Part shown: piece after piece, positions 36,641 to 45,442 of the stretch | Numbering within the stretch: position 1 is the stretch's first letter | How the letters are laid out: each line of letters begins with the position of its first letter | Source of the DNA: Hyphomicrobiales bacterium | GTDB lineage: Bacteria > Pseudomonadota > Alphaproteobacteria > Rhizobiales > Rhizobiaceae | Reading direction: 5' to 3' | DNA: 64,000 bases | Assembly: GCA_900469475.1 (NCBI GenBank) | Contig: UBXG01000008.1 | Coordinates: forward strand, 62,526-126,525 | The notes under the pieces: model-generated | Database searches by the model: none | The model's input: the letters and a program-made list of their open reading frames with translations, nothing else | What the model was told of the DNA's origin: nothing | Position numbers and translations under genes: made by a program

Positions 36641-37960
36641 GTCTCTGATATTCTTATCGATAAAGTTGCGGAATGGCTGACGCAGGCCGCCCTAACGGGC
36701 GAGAACCTGGAAACCGTCGTTCGCGGTTTCTGCGAACGCATGGCGGCCACCGGGATGCCGCTCAAGCGCGTGCATCTGACCTTCTCCATGCTTCATCCGC
36801 TCTATGATGCGCTCGGCTTTACCTGGCGTCGGGGTGGCGGTCTGACGATCGAGGGCTACCGGCACGGGAACGAACAGCCGGAACGTTTCATGCGCAGCCC
36901 CTATTATTATCTTCTCTCCAACAATCTTCAGCACCTGCGTCGCCGGATCGACAGTGACGGCGCGGTCGAGTTTCCGATCTTCGAGGACCTGCGCAAGGAG
37001 AAGGTGACCGACTACATGGCCTTCGTGCAGACCTTCGGGGCCGGTTCGATGCAGGGCATGATGGGCTCCTGGTCCACCGACAACATCGGTGGTTTTAGCG
37101 AGGATATGATCGGCGCGTTGATGCGTATGCAGAACCATCTCGCCATGGCCGCCAAGATGGCGGTTCTCGGCAAGCTCGCCAACAATATGCTGACCACCTA
37201 TCTCGGCGGCGATGCCGGGAAGCGCGTGCTGAACGGCCAAATCCGCCGTGGCGATGGAGAGACGATCCGAGCAGCGCTCGTCATGGGCGACATGCGGCAA
37301 TCCACAGTTTTTGCCGAAAAGGAAGGGCGCCAAGCCTATATCGATACGCTGAACGAATTCTTCGATGCGATTGCTGCGCCTTTCAATCGCAATGGCGGCG
37401 AGATCTTGAGCTTTCTCGGCGACGGTTTTCTGGCGGTCTATCCGTGCGGCCGGCACAAGGACCCGTCCAAGGTCGCGTGCGAAGCCGCGCTGTCGGCTGT
37501 TTTCGAAGCGCAGCGTCGCGTTGCCGCGCTCAACAGCGATCGCCAGTCGCGTAATCTGAGCGAGGTGCGCTACGGGATCGGCCTGCATGTCGGCAACGTC
37601 ATGTTCGGCAATGTCGGATTGAAGGACCGGCTGACCTTTTCGGCCTTTGGCGCAGCGGTCAATGAGGTCGAGAGGCTGCAGTCGCTGACCAAGAAATATT
37701 CGACGGAGGTCGTCGCGAGCCAGGCTTTCTCAAGTTACACCGATTGCGAATGGGGGACGCTGGGAGAAGAAAAGCTGCGCGGCGTGCGCCAGCGCTTCAC
37801 AGTCGTCTCTCCGAAGGCCGCGGCAGCAGCCAGCAGCGCGCTGGAGATCTTTCAGGAGACGGCGGCCGACGGCCTCTCCGAGGCCGAACAGGTTATTCTC
37901 TTGCACAGGGATGCCAAGAAGTTCGAGGGCCGTCTTCAAGTCGAAAACCTCGCTCCGTGA
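36623..37960 (+). CDS. Soluble class III adenylate/guanylate cyclase
   Basis: The 445-residue protein has an N-terminal region of about 200 residues without membrane segments and a C-terminal class III catalytic domain. The catalytic part contains LVMGDMRQSTVFAE with the first metal aspartate, ILSFLGDGFLAVYP with the second, and FGAAVNEVERLQSL with the conserved asparagine and arginine. The N-terminal region, with HLTFSMLHPLYDALGFTWRRG, is shared with other rhizobial cyclases and may sense a signal. The ATG at 36623 has GCGGGA close upstream; the frame extends further back. The product may be cAMP or cGMP. Confidence 0.82.
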   Translation: MSINSGVSDILIDKVAEWLTQAALTGENLETVVRGFCERMAATGMPLKRVHLTFSMLHPLYDALGFTWRRGGGLTIEGYRHGNEQPERFMRSPYYYLLSNNLQHLRRRIDSDGAVEFPIFEDLRKEKVTDYMAFVQTFGAGSMQGMMGSWSTDNIGGFSEDMIGALMRMQNHLAMAAKMAVLGKLANNMLTTYLGGDAGKRVLNGQIRRGDGETIRAALVMGDMRQSTVFAEKEGRQAYIDTLNEFFDAIAAPFNRNGGEILSFLGDGFLAVYPCGRHKDPSKVACEAALSAVFEAQRRVAALNSDRQSRNLSEVRYGIGLHVGNVMFGNVGLKDRLTFSAFGAAVNEVERLQSLTKKYSTEVVASQAFSSYTDCEWGTLGEEKLRGVRQRFTVVSPKAAAAASSALEIFQETAADGLSEAEQVILLHRDAKKFEGRLQVENLAP

Positions 37961-38120
37961 CGGCACATGCCTTACGCTTCAGCATAAGCCGATATATCAC
38001 TGGAAAGGCGACAGTTTTTTTACAGTCTCCGCATTGCTTTGACCAGCTAGACACCCGTTATGGCCTACGTTAGTGTGCCGCATAAGGCCACAAAGGTCAT
38101 GTGAGCGGGAAGTAATATGT

Positions 38121-40028
38121 ATGGCGTCAGGGACTGATCTACTGCGTATCGAGAACCTAGACGTCTCGTTTTCCCTCTACGGGGATAGTCTGCGCGTCGT
38201 CAAAAATGCCGGCTTGAGAGTGCTTCCAGGCAAGGTCACGGCGCTCGTCGGCGAATCCGGCTCCGGCAAATCGATCATTAGCCAGTCGATCATGGGCATT
38301 CTTCCGGCGGCGGCGAAGGCGACCGGACGGATTCTCTTCACCGATCCGCTCGACGGCAAGACCACCGATATTCTCCAGCTGCCGCGTGACGGGGTCGCTA
38401 TCCGCGCGCTGCGCGGCGCACGCATGGCAAAGATCTTCCAGGAGCCGATGACCTCGCTGTCGCCGTTGCATACGGTCGGCAACCAGATCAGCGAAGCGCT
38501 GCGCATTCATAGCGCAGGTACCAGCAGAGCCGAGCAGCGTGAAAAGACGGAAGAGATGCTGCATCTCGTCGGCTTTCAGGACCCGGTTCGAACTTTCGAC
38601 ATGTATCCCTTCGAGCTTTCCGGGGGCATGCGCCAGCGTGCAATGATCGCCATGGCGCTGATCTGCAACCCGGCGCTCCTGATTGCCGACGAGCCGACGA
38701 CCGCGTTGGATGTCACCATTCAGGCGCAGATCCTCGGCCTGCTTCGCAATCTCCAGCAGACGTTCAACATGGCGATGCTGCTGATCACCCATGATCTCGG
38801 CGTTGTCGCGAATATGGCCGACGAAGTCGTGGTCATCTATCACGGCGAGATCATGGAAGCAGGCCCGGTCGAGACGATCTTTCGCCAGCCGCAGCATCGC
38901 TATCTAAAGGCGCTGATGTCGGCGGTGCCGCATTTCGATATGAAGCCGGGAGAGCGATTGAAGTCCCTGCGGGACGTTCCGGTTAATCTCGGCACCTTTT
39001 CCGGCAAGAAGAAGCTTATCGGCAGCGGTGTGCCGGCTGCGGGCGCCGCGCCCGATGTCCTGCTCAGCGTGCGCAATCTGACCAAGACCTATACGTCGAA
39101 GGCCGGCGGACTGTTTGGGCGGCGCGATGGCACGAAGTTCCGTGCGGTCGATGATGTCAGTTTCGACATTCGCCGCGGCGAATGTCTTGGCCTGGTCGGG
39201 GAAAGTGGCTGCGGTAAGACCACCGTCAGCAAGATACTGATGCGGGGTGTCACCGCCGATAGCGGTTCCGTCAGCTTCGACGACGGCAGCGGCAAGATCG
39301 ATGTGCTTGCCGTCAAGGGCGACGAGTTGATGGATCTGCGCACGAAGATTCAGATGGTTTTCCAGGATCCGGTCTCTTCGCTTTCTCCGCGCATGACCAT
39401 CCGCAACATCCTCAGCGAACCCTTGGAAATCCATGGGCGTGGCGACAGCGACGAGCGCAAGGAGAAGGTCAAGGCGCTGATGCAGGCGATCGGGCTCGAC
39501 AAGCACTATCTGAGCCGCTATCCGCACAGCTTTTCAGGTGGCCAGCGGCAGCGTATCGGAATTGCGCGCGCATTGGCGCTTGGACCAAAGCTTCTGATCC
39601 TCGATGAGCCCGTCTCGGCGCTCGATGTGTCGGTTCAGGCGCAGATCCTGAACCTTCTCAAGGATCTGCAGAAAGAGCTCGGTCTGACCTATCTGTTCAT
39701 TTCGCATAATCTCGCAGTGGTGGATTACATGGCTGACCGCATAGCCGTCATGGCGCGAGGACGCATCGTCGAAATCGCTCCGCGGGAGGTCATTCTGCGC
39801 GCCCCCGTCCATCCGTATACGCGTTCTCTGCTCGCCGCCGTTCCGTTTCCCGATCTCGACCGACCGCTGGATTTTTCCGCCCTGAACAGCGAAGGCCCTG
39901 CAGCCCGGCAGAAATGGGGGCCGCAATTTTCGGACGGTGCCGACGGCGAGCTTACCTATGCGGATTTGGGCGGCGGACATTTCGTGCGCGCGCGTCGGGG
40001 TGTCGATGCCCAGGAGTTGCGCAAATGA
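38121..40028 (+). CDS. Peptide/opine-type ABC importer, double ATPase
   Basis: The 635-residue protein is a tandem fusion of two DppD/DppF-like ATPases. The first has Walker A GESGSGKS, signature LSGGMRQRAM and Walker [13 protein letters not shown]; the second has [19 protein letters not shown] and LLILDEPVSALD. Both are complete. It energises the two permeases encoded downstream. The start at 38121 gives MASGTDLLRIENLDVSF; the frame is open to 38073. The binding-protein gene overlaps its stop codon by four bases, so this gene is first in a four-gene operon. Confidence 0.9.
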   Translation: MASGTDLLRIENLDVSFSLYGDSLRVVKNAGLRVLPGKVTALVGESGSGKSIISQSIMGILPAAAKATGRILFTDPLDGKTTDILQLPRDGVAIRALRGARMAKIFQEPMTSLSPLHTVGNQISEALRIHSAGTSRAEQREKTEEMLHLVGFQDPVRTFDMYPFELSGGMRQRAMIAMALICNPALLIADEPTTALDVTIQAQILGLLRNLQQTFNMAMLLITHDLGVVANMADEVVVIYHGEIMEAGPVETIFRQPQHRYLKALMSAVPHFDMKPGERLKSLRDVPVNLGTFSGKKKLIGSGVPAAGAAPDVLLSVRNLTKTYTSKAGGLFGRRDGTKFRAVDDVSFDIRRGECLGLVGESGCGKTTVSKILMRGVTADSGSVSFDDGSGKIDVLAVKGDELMDLRTKIQMVFQDPVSSLSPRMTIRNILSEPLEIHGRGDSDERKEKVKALMQAIGLDKHYLSRYPHSFSGGQRQRIGIARALALGPKLLILDEPVSALDVSVQAQILNLLKDLQKELGLTYLFISHNLAVVDYMADRIAVMARGRIVEIAPREVILRAPVHPYTRSLLAAVPFPDLDRPLDFSALNSEGPAARQKWGPQFSDGADGELTYADLGGGHFVRARRGVDAQELRK

Positions 40029-41947
40029 TCGGCCGACGTACGTTCCTTGGCCTGATGGCTTCCGCAGTTTTGCCGCAGCCTCTTCTGGCGGCTGATGTCG
40101 ACAATGAGCCGGAATACCTCGCCGATTGGCTGAGGGCCGGCCAGATGCCGCACCTCGCCAAACGCCTGCCGAAGTTCCCCCGTGTCATCAATGTCGCGGC
40201 CATGGGCCGCGTGGCGGGCCGTTACGGCGGCTCCGTGCGCACGCTCATCGGCAGTCAGAACGACATCCGCCTCATGACCATCTATGGCTATGCTCGCCTG
40301 GTTGGTTATGACAGCACGCTGACGCTTCAGCCGGATATTCTCGAATCCTTTTCCACCGTCAACGATATGGTGTTCACCTTCAAGCTGCGCGAGGGCCATA
40401 AATGGTCCGACGGAGAGCCGTTTACGGCCCATGACTTCCGCTATTGGTGGGAAGACGTTATCCTCAACAAGGAGCTAACGCCCGGCGGGGGTGCGTTGGA
40501 GCTGCGCCCGCACGGTAGCCTGCCGCGTTTCGAGTTGCTCGACGACTTGACGGTGCGCTATTCCTGGGATGATCCCAACCCGAATTTCTTGCCGATCCTG
40601 GCTGCCCCGCAGCCGCTCGTCATCGCCGGGCCGGCACATTATCTCAAGCAGTTCCATAAGAAATACCAGGACAACATTCGCCTTTCCTCGCTGATGAAGG
40701 AAAGCCGCGTGAAGAAATGGCAGGATCTGCATATCAAGATGGGCCGCTCCTACCGGCCTGAAAATCCCAAATTGCCAGTACTCGATCCATGGAAAAACAC
40801 GACAGCGCCGCCGGCCGAGCAGTTCGTATTCGAACGCAACCCCTATTTCCATCGCGTTGACGAGAACGGGCGGCAGCTGCCCTATATCGACCGCGTGATC
40901 CTGAACATCAGTTCTTCGGCGATCATCGCTGCCAAAACCGGCGCGGGGGAAAGCGATCTTCAAGCGACCGGCATAGACTTCAACGACTATACGTTCCTCA
41001 AGGAGGCGGAGAGGCGCGATCCGAGCAAGATCAAGGTCGATCTCTGGAAGGCGGCGCGCGGATCGCGCGTTGCCCTGTACCCCAATCTGAATAGCGCCGA
41101 TGCAGTCTGGCGCGATCTCTTGCGCGATGTTCGGGTGCGCAGAGCGCTGTCGCTTGCGATTGATCGTCACGAGATCAACATGGCCGTGTTCTACGGTCTC
41201 GGCACGGCAAGCGCCAACACGGTGTTGCCCGACAGTCCGCTTTTCAAACCTGAATATGCCTCCGCCTGGATCGAGCATGATCCGGATCAGGCCAACGCTC
41301 TGTTGGATGCTGTCGGCCTGGACAAGCGGGATGAAGACGGTGTCCGTTTGCTGTCGGATGGTCGGCGAATGGAGATTACCGTTGAGACCCCTGGCGAAAG
41401 TACGCTCGATTCCGACGTGCTCGAGTTGGTGACCGATCACTGGCGCAAGATTGGCATCGCGCTTTTCATCCGCGTATCCCAACGTGATGTTTTCCGCAGT
41501 CGTGCCATGGGCGGCCGCATTTTGATGTCGTTATGGTACGGCCTCGATAATGGCGTGGCGACGGCCGACATGAATCCGGGCGAATTGGCGCCGACGACCA
41601 GCGACCAGATGCAATGGCCGCTTTGGGGCATGTATTATCTGTCGCGCCAGACGCAAGGGGTGGCTCCCGATGTGCCGGAAGCCGTCGAGCTGATCAAGCT
41701 GCTGGGCGAATGGGAAGAGGCAGCCTCCTCCTTCGAGCGTGCCGAAATCTGGCACAAGATGCTGAAGGTCTATACGGATCAAGTCTTCTCCATCGGTCTG
41801 GTCAACGCGACTTTGCAGCCGATCGCGCATTCGGCCAGCATGCAGAATGTACCGGAAAAGGCGTTGTACGGCTTCGACCCGACCTGCCTGCTCGGCGTGT
41901 ACATGCCGGACACCTTCTGGATGAAGGAGGATCGCCGGAATGCTTAA
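40025..41947 (+). CDS. Family 5 extracellular substrate-binding protein (peptide/AgpA type)
   Basis: The 640-residue protein opens with a twin-arginine-like signal (GRRTFLGLMASAVLPQPLLA), which suggests export in folded form. The body has the family 5 pattern: HKWSDGEPFTAHDFRYWWED, then a long binding domain. It shares unusual features with the AgpA-like protein at 58135-60222, including the long N-terminal part (RLPKFP here, RLPKEP there) and RNPYFHRVDENGRQLPYID, so the substrate may be a glycoside rather than a peptide. The start overlaps the ATPase stop as ATGA, and its end overlaps the next gene by eight bases. Confidence 0.85.
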   Translation: MIGRRTFLGLMASAVLPQPLLAADVDNEPEYLADWLRAGQMPHLAKRLPKFPRVINVAAMGRVAGRYGGSVRTLIGSQNDIRLMTIYGYARLVGYDSTLTLQPDILESFSTVNDMVFTFKLREGHKWSDGEPFTAHDFRYWWEDVILNKELTPGGGALELRPHGSLPRFELLDDLTVRYSWDDPNPNFLPILAAPQPLVIAGPAHYLKQFHKKYQDNIRLSSLMKESRVKKWQDLHIKMGRSYRPENPKLPVLDPWKNTTAPPAEQFVFERNPYFHRVDENGRQLPYIDRVILNISSSAIIAAKTGAGESDLQATGIDFNDYTFLKEAERRDPSKIKVDLWKAARGSRVALYPNLNSADAVWRDLLRDVRVRRALSLAIDRHEINMAVFYGLGTASANTVLPDSPLFKPEYASAWIEHDPDQANALLDAVGLDKRDEDGVRLLSDGRRMEITVETPGESTLDSDVLELVTDHWRKIGIALFIRVSQRDVFRSRAMGGRILMSLWYGLDNGVATADMNPGELAPTTSDQMQWPLWGMYYLSRQTQGVAPDVPEAVELIKLLGEWEEAASSFERAEIWHKMLKVYTDQVFSIGLVNATLQPIAHSASMQNVPEKALYGFDPTCLLGVYMPDTFWMKEDRRNA

Positions 41948-42938
41948 ATATATCCTCTGGCGCACCGCCGTGATGATCCCGACCCTGGTCATCATCTCCA
42001 TGCTGGTTTTCACCATCATCCAGCTGCCGCCGGGAGACTTCTTCGACAGCCAGATCGCCGAACTGCGCGCTCAGGGAGACACCGCCAATCTCCAGGATAT
42101 GGAGAATCTTCGCCACGAATACGGGCTCGACCAACCATTGCCGCTTCAATACCTGCATTGGGCCGGCGGCATGCTGCACGGCGATTTCGGCTATTCCTTC
42201 GAATATCAGCTGCCGGTATCCGATGTCGTCGGCGACCGGCTCTGGCTGACAATCCTCGTGTCGATGACAACAATCCTTTTGACTTGGCTGATCGCTTTTC
42301 CGATCGGCATCTATTCGGCAACCCATCAATATAGCTGGGGCGATTACGGCCTGACTTTCCTCGGTCTGCTCGGTATTGCCATTCCGAATTTCATGCTGGC
42401 ACTGATCCTGATGTATTTTGCCAATGTCTGGTTCGGCGTGTCGATCGGGCATCTGATGGATCAAAAGTATCTTTCGCAACCGATGAGCTGGGAAAAGGCG
42501 CGTTCGATCCTGTCGCACCTTTGGATCCCGGTCATCATCGTCGGCACGGCCGGAACGGCCGGCATGATCCGCCGCCTCCGCGCCAATCTGCTCGACGAGA
42601 TGCAGAAGCAATATGTCGTCACTGCGCGGGCTAAGGGGCTGCATCCCCTCAAGGCGCTGGTGAAATATCCGCTGCGCATGGCGCTGAACTTTTTCGTTGC
42701 CGATATCGGCTCCATCCTGCCGTCGATCATTTCGGGCGCCGAGATCACGGCAATCGTACTGTCGCTGGAGACGACCGGCCCGATGTTGATCCGCGCACTG
42801 CAGAGCCAGGACATGTATCTCGCCGGCTCGTTCTTGATGTTCCTCGCCTTCCTCAACGTTATCGGCGTGCTGATCTCGGACATCGCTCTTGGCTTTCTCG
42901 ACCCCCGCATCCGCTTGCAAGGCAGGAGCACAAAGTGA
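41940..42938 (+). CDS. Peptide-type ABC importer permease (DppB-like)
   Basis: The 332-residue protein has the DppB features: an N-terminal membrane segment with FTIIQLPPGDFFDSQ, HEYGLDQPLPLQYLHWAGG, and the coupling segment LRANLLDEMQKQYVVTARAKGLHPLKALVKYPLRMAL. About six membrane segments are visible. It overlaps the binding-protein gene at its start and the second permease at its end, so the four proteins are made together. Confidence 0.9.
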   Translation: MLKYILWRTAVMIPTLVIISMLVFTIIQLPPGDFFDSQIAELRAQGDTANLQDMENLRHEYGLDQPLPLQYLHWAGGMLHGDFGYSFEYQLPVSDVVGDRLWLTILVSMTTILLTWLIAFPIGIYSATHQYSWGDYGLTFLGLLGIAIPNFMLALILMYFANVWFGVSIGHLMDQKYLSQPMSWEKARSILSHLWIPVIIVGTAGTAGMIRRLRANLLDEMQKQYVVTARAKGLHPLKALVKYPLRMALNFFVADIGSILPSIISGAEITAIVLSLETTGPMLIRALQSQDMYLAGSFLMFLAFLNVIGVLISDIALGFLDPRIRLQGRSTK

Positions 42939-44110
42939 GCGTATCCCTGCCAAAACCCGGCGCCCCCCTGGAGCATTATGTCTCGAGCGCGGATTTCGAT
43001 CCGGATCAGTTCGAGGCCATGTCGGCCGGCCAGCAGCGCTATTACATGGCTTCGCAAAAGAAGCTGATGTGGTGGAAGTTCAAGAAGCACAAGCTTGCGC
43101 TTGCATCAGGCATTTTCCTGCTGCTGGCCTACGGCATGATCGTCATTGCCGAGTTCCTCGCCCCCTACGGGCTGCATACCCGCAACGTCGATTACATCCA
43201 TTCGCCGCCGCAGGCGGTGCACTTCTTCAACAACGGAGAGTTTGTCGGACCGTTCGTGTACGGCCGCAAGATGACGCTCGATATTGATACGCTCCGCCGG
43301 GTCTATACCGATAATCCCTCGGATGTACAGCCGATCCGCTTCTTCTGTCGGGGCGACGCCTATCGCTTCTGGGGCCTGGTGGATTCGAACGTCCATCTGG
43401 TCTGTCCTGCGGTCGGCGGACAAATGTACCTGCTTGGGACGGACCGTTTGGGCCGCGACGTGCTGTCGCGCATCATCTATGGCGCACGCATATCCCTGAC
43501 CATCGGGCTGATCGGCATTGCGGTCAGCTTCGTGCTCGGCATCGTCATCGGCGGTCTGGCGGGCTATCACGGCGGCCTCTTCGATCTCCTCGTCCAGCGC
43601 GTGATCGAGGTGCTGCAATCGCTGCCGAGCCTGCCGTTGTGGATGGCGCTGGCGGCGATCATGCCCGTGAGCTGGAGCCCGATCATTGTCTATTTCGGTA
43701 TCACCATCATTCTCGGCATTCTCGACTGGACCGGTCTTGCCCGCGCCGTGCGCTCGAAGCTTTTGTCCTTGCGCGAGGAGGATTATGTTCTCGCTGCGCA
43801 ATTGATGGGCGCCAGCACGCCGCGCATCATCGGCCGGCATCTCGTTCCCGGCTTCATGTCGCATCTCATTGCTTCGGCAACGATCTCCGTTCCGAGCATG
43901 ATTCTCGGCGAAACCGCACTTAGCTTCCTTGGATTGGGGCTTCGCCCGCCAATCACGAGTTGGGGTATTTTGCTGACCGAGGCAAGGAGCGTCAGCGTCA
44001 TCGCCTTCTATCCATGGCTCCTTTTTCCTATGATCCCGGTGATTTTGATCATTCTGGCGTTCAACTTTTTAGGAGACGGCTTGCGCGATGCCGCCGATCC
44101 CTACAAATAG
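42935..44110 (+). CDS. Peptide-type ABC importer permease (DppC-like)
   Basis: The 391-residue protein is longer than usual DppC proteins (about 300) because of a periplasmic loop of about 80 residues between the first and second membrane segments. The AgpC-like protein at 55839-56966 has the same extension. LGTDRLGRDVLSRIIYGARISL and the coupling segment REEDYVLAAQLMGASTPRIIGRHLVPG are typical. The start is GTG in a GTGA overlap with the preceding gene. It ends the operon. Confidence 0.9.
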   Translation: MSVSLPKPGAPLEHYVSSADFDPDQFEAMSAGQQRYYMASQKKLMWWKFKKHKLALASGIFLLLAYGMIVIAEFLAPYGLHTRNVDYIHSPPQAVHFFNNGEFVGPFVYGRKMTLDIDTLRRVYTDNPSDVQPIRFFCRGDAYRFWGLVDSNVHLVCPAVGGQMYLLGTDRLGRDVLSRIIYGARISLTIGLIGIAVSFVLGIVIGGLAGYHGGLFDLLVQRVIEVLQSLPSLPLWMALAAIMPVSWSPIIVYFGITIILGILDWTGLARAVRSKLLSLREEDYVLAAQLMGASTPRIIGRHLVPGFMSHLIASATISVPSMILGETALSFLGLGLRPPITSWGILLTEARSVSVIAFYPWLLFPMIPVILIILAFNFLGDGLRDAADPYK

Positions 44111-44210
44111 CAGGGTGAACGGCGAAGACAGGATTGCAATTCGAGAAGCGGCCCGCGGATGTCCTTTGTCGACATACCGCGTATAACTTTCACCCCCAGA
44201 GGTTTTGCCT

Positions 44211-45425
44211 ATGAAGCGGCGCTTAGAAGATGCTCGAATCCTCATGTATAGCCATGACACGTTCGGTCTCGGCCATCTGAGGCGGTGCAGAACGATTGCC
44301 CATGCGCTTGTTGAGGACTATCGCGGCCTGAACGTGCTGATCATATCCGGCGCAACGATCGCCGGGGCATTCGATTATCGCGCCCGTGTCGATTTCGTCA
44401 AAGTGCCGAGCGTCATCAAGCTGCGCGACGGTGAATACACGTCTATGGCGAGCCATGTCGCGCTGCAGGAAACGCTGAAGATGCGGCAATCGATCATTCG
44501 CCATACGGCCGAAACCTTCCAGCCCGACGTTTTCATTGTCGACAAGGAGCCGTTGGGGCTGAAAGGCGAGGTCGAGGAGACGCTTACCTATCTGAAGGCG
44601 CGGGGCACCACGCTTGTTCTCGGCATGCGCGATGTGATGGATGCGCCACACCTGCTGGAAGCCGAATGGAAGAAGAACAACGTCCTGCAGAAGATCGATC
44701 AATTCTACGATCGCGTCTGGGTCTATGGCCCGCCGGATTTTCACGATCCGCTCGTCGGCCTCGATGTTCCCTCCGGCGTGCGCCGGAAGATGGAATTCGT
44801 CGGCTTCCTGCAGCGCAGCGTTTCCACGCTGGGCACGAAGTCGGAACATGTGCCTGACGAGGATTATATCCTGGTGACAACAGGCGGCGGCGGCGACGGC
44901 GCCGATCTCGTGAGCGACGTCATCGCCGCTTTCGAGGAGGACAGCTCTCTCACGCAGAAGACGTTGATCGTGCTTGGCCCCTATATGCCGGCCAAGGAGC
45001 GCAGCCAGCTTTTGGAGCGCGCCAGCAAGATCAACTGTCTGCAGGTCATCGAGTTTGACAATAAGATGGAAGAGCTGATTGCCGGTGCCAAGGCCGTCGT
45101 GGCTATGGGTGGTTACAACACCTACTGCGAAATTCTGTCCTTCGACAAGCCGGCGCTGATCATTCCGCGCACGCGGCCACGCGAGGAGCAGCTCATCCGC
45201 GCGCAGCGGGCAAGCGAGCTCGGCCTCGTCGACATGCTGCTGCCGGAAGAATCGGCCGACCCGAAGCAGCTTGCAGCTGCCTTGAAGCGCCTGCCGAACC
45301 GGGCGCCGCCCTCGGCGAGCAACAGCAATATGCGCCTCGAGGGGCTCGTGCACATCTCGCACACCATCGGCGAATGGTTCGATGACCGCGAGCGCTACAC
45401 GCCGCTATCGATCGTTGCCGAGTAG
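44211..45425 (+). CDS. MurG-like glycosyltransferase (COG4671 type)
   Basis: The 404-residue protein begins with ARILMYSHDTFGLGHLRRCRTIAHAL, the opening of a group of predicted glycosyltransferases related to MurG. The C-terminal part, with ILVTTGGGGDGADLV, LIVLGPYMPAKER and VVAMGGYNTYCEILSFDKPALIIPR, matches the nucleotide-sugar domain of GT28-type enzymes. The ATG at 44211 has AGAGG eight bases upstream. It starts a run of three glycosyltransferase genes 17 bases or less apart. A second MurG-like enzyme of the same type is 1.2 kb downstream. Sugar and acceptor are unknown. Confidence 0.75.
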   Translation: MKRRLEDARILMYSHDTFGLGHLRRCRTIAHALVEDYRGLNVLIISGATIAGAFDYRARVDFVKVPSVIKLRDGEYTSMASHVALQETLKMRQSIIRHTAETFQPDVFIVDKEPLGLKGEVEETLTYLKARGTTLVLGMRDVMDAPHLLEAEWKKNNVLQKIDQFYDRVWVYGPPDFHDPLVGLDVPSGVRRKMEFVGFLQRSVSTLGTKSEHVPDEDYILVTTGGGGDGADLVSDVIAAFEEDSSLTQKTLIVLGPYMPAKERSQLLERASKINCLQVIEFDNKMEELIAGAKAVVAMGGYNTYCEILSFDKPALIIPRTRPREEQLIRAQRASELGLVDMLLPEESADPKQLAAALKRLPNRAPPSASNSNMRLEGLVHISHTIGEWFDDRERYTPLSIVAE

Positions 45426-45442
45426 ATCACCGGAACCTGTCG

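Noticed and set aside
36451..36648. Frame of 65 codons on the plus strand before the cyclase
   Set aside because: It overlaps the cyclase start and competes with a better coding signal on the other strand.
40475..41482. Open frame of 335 codons on the minus strand
   Set aside because: It is antisense to the substrate-binding protein gene and lacks any domain signature.
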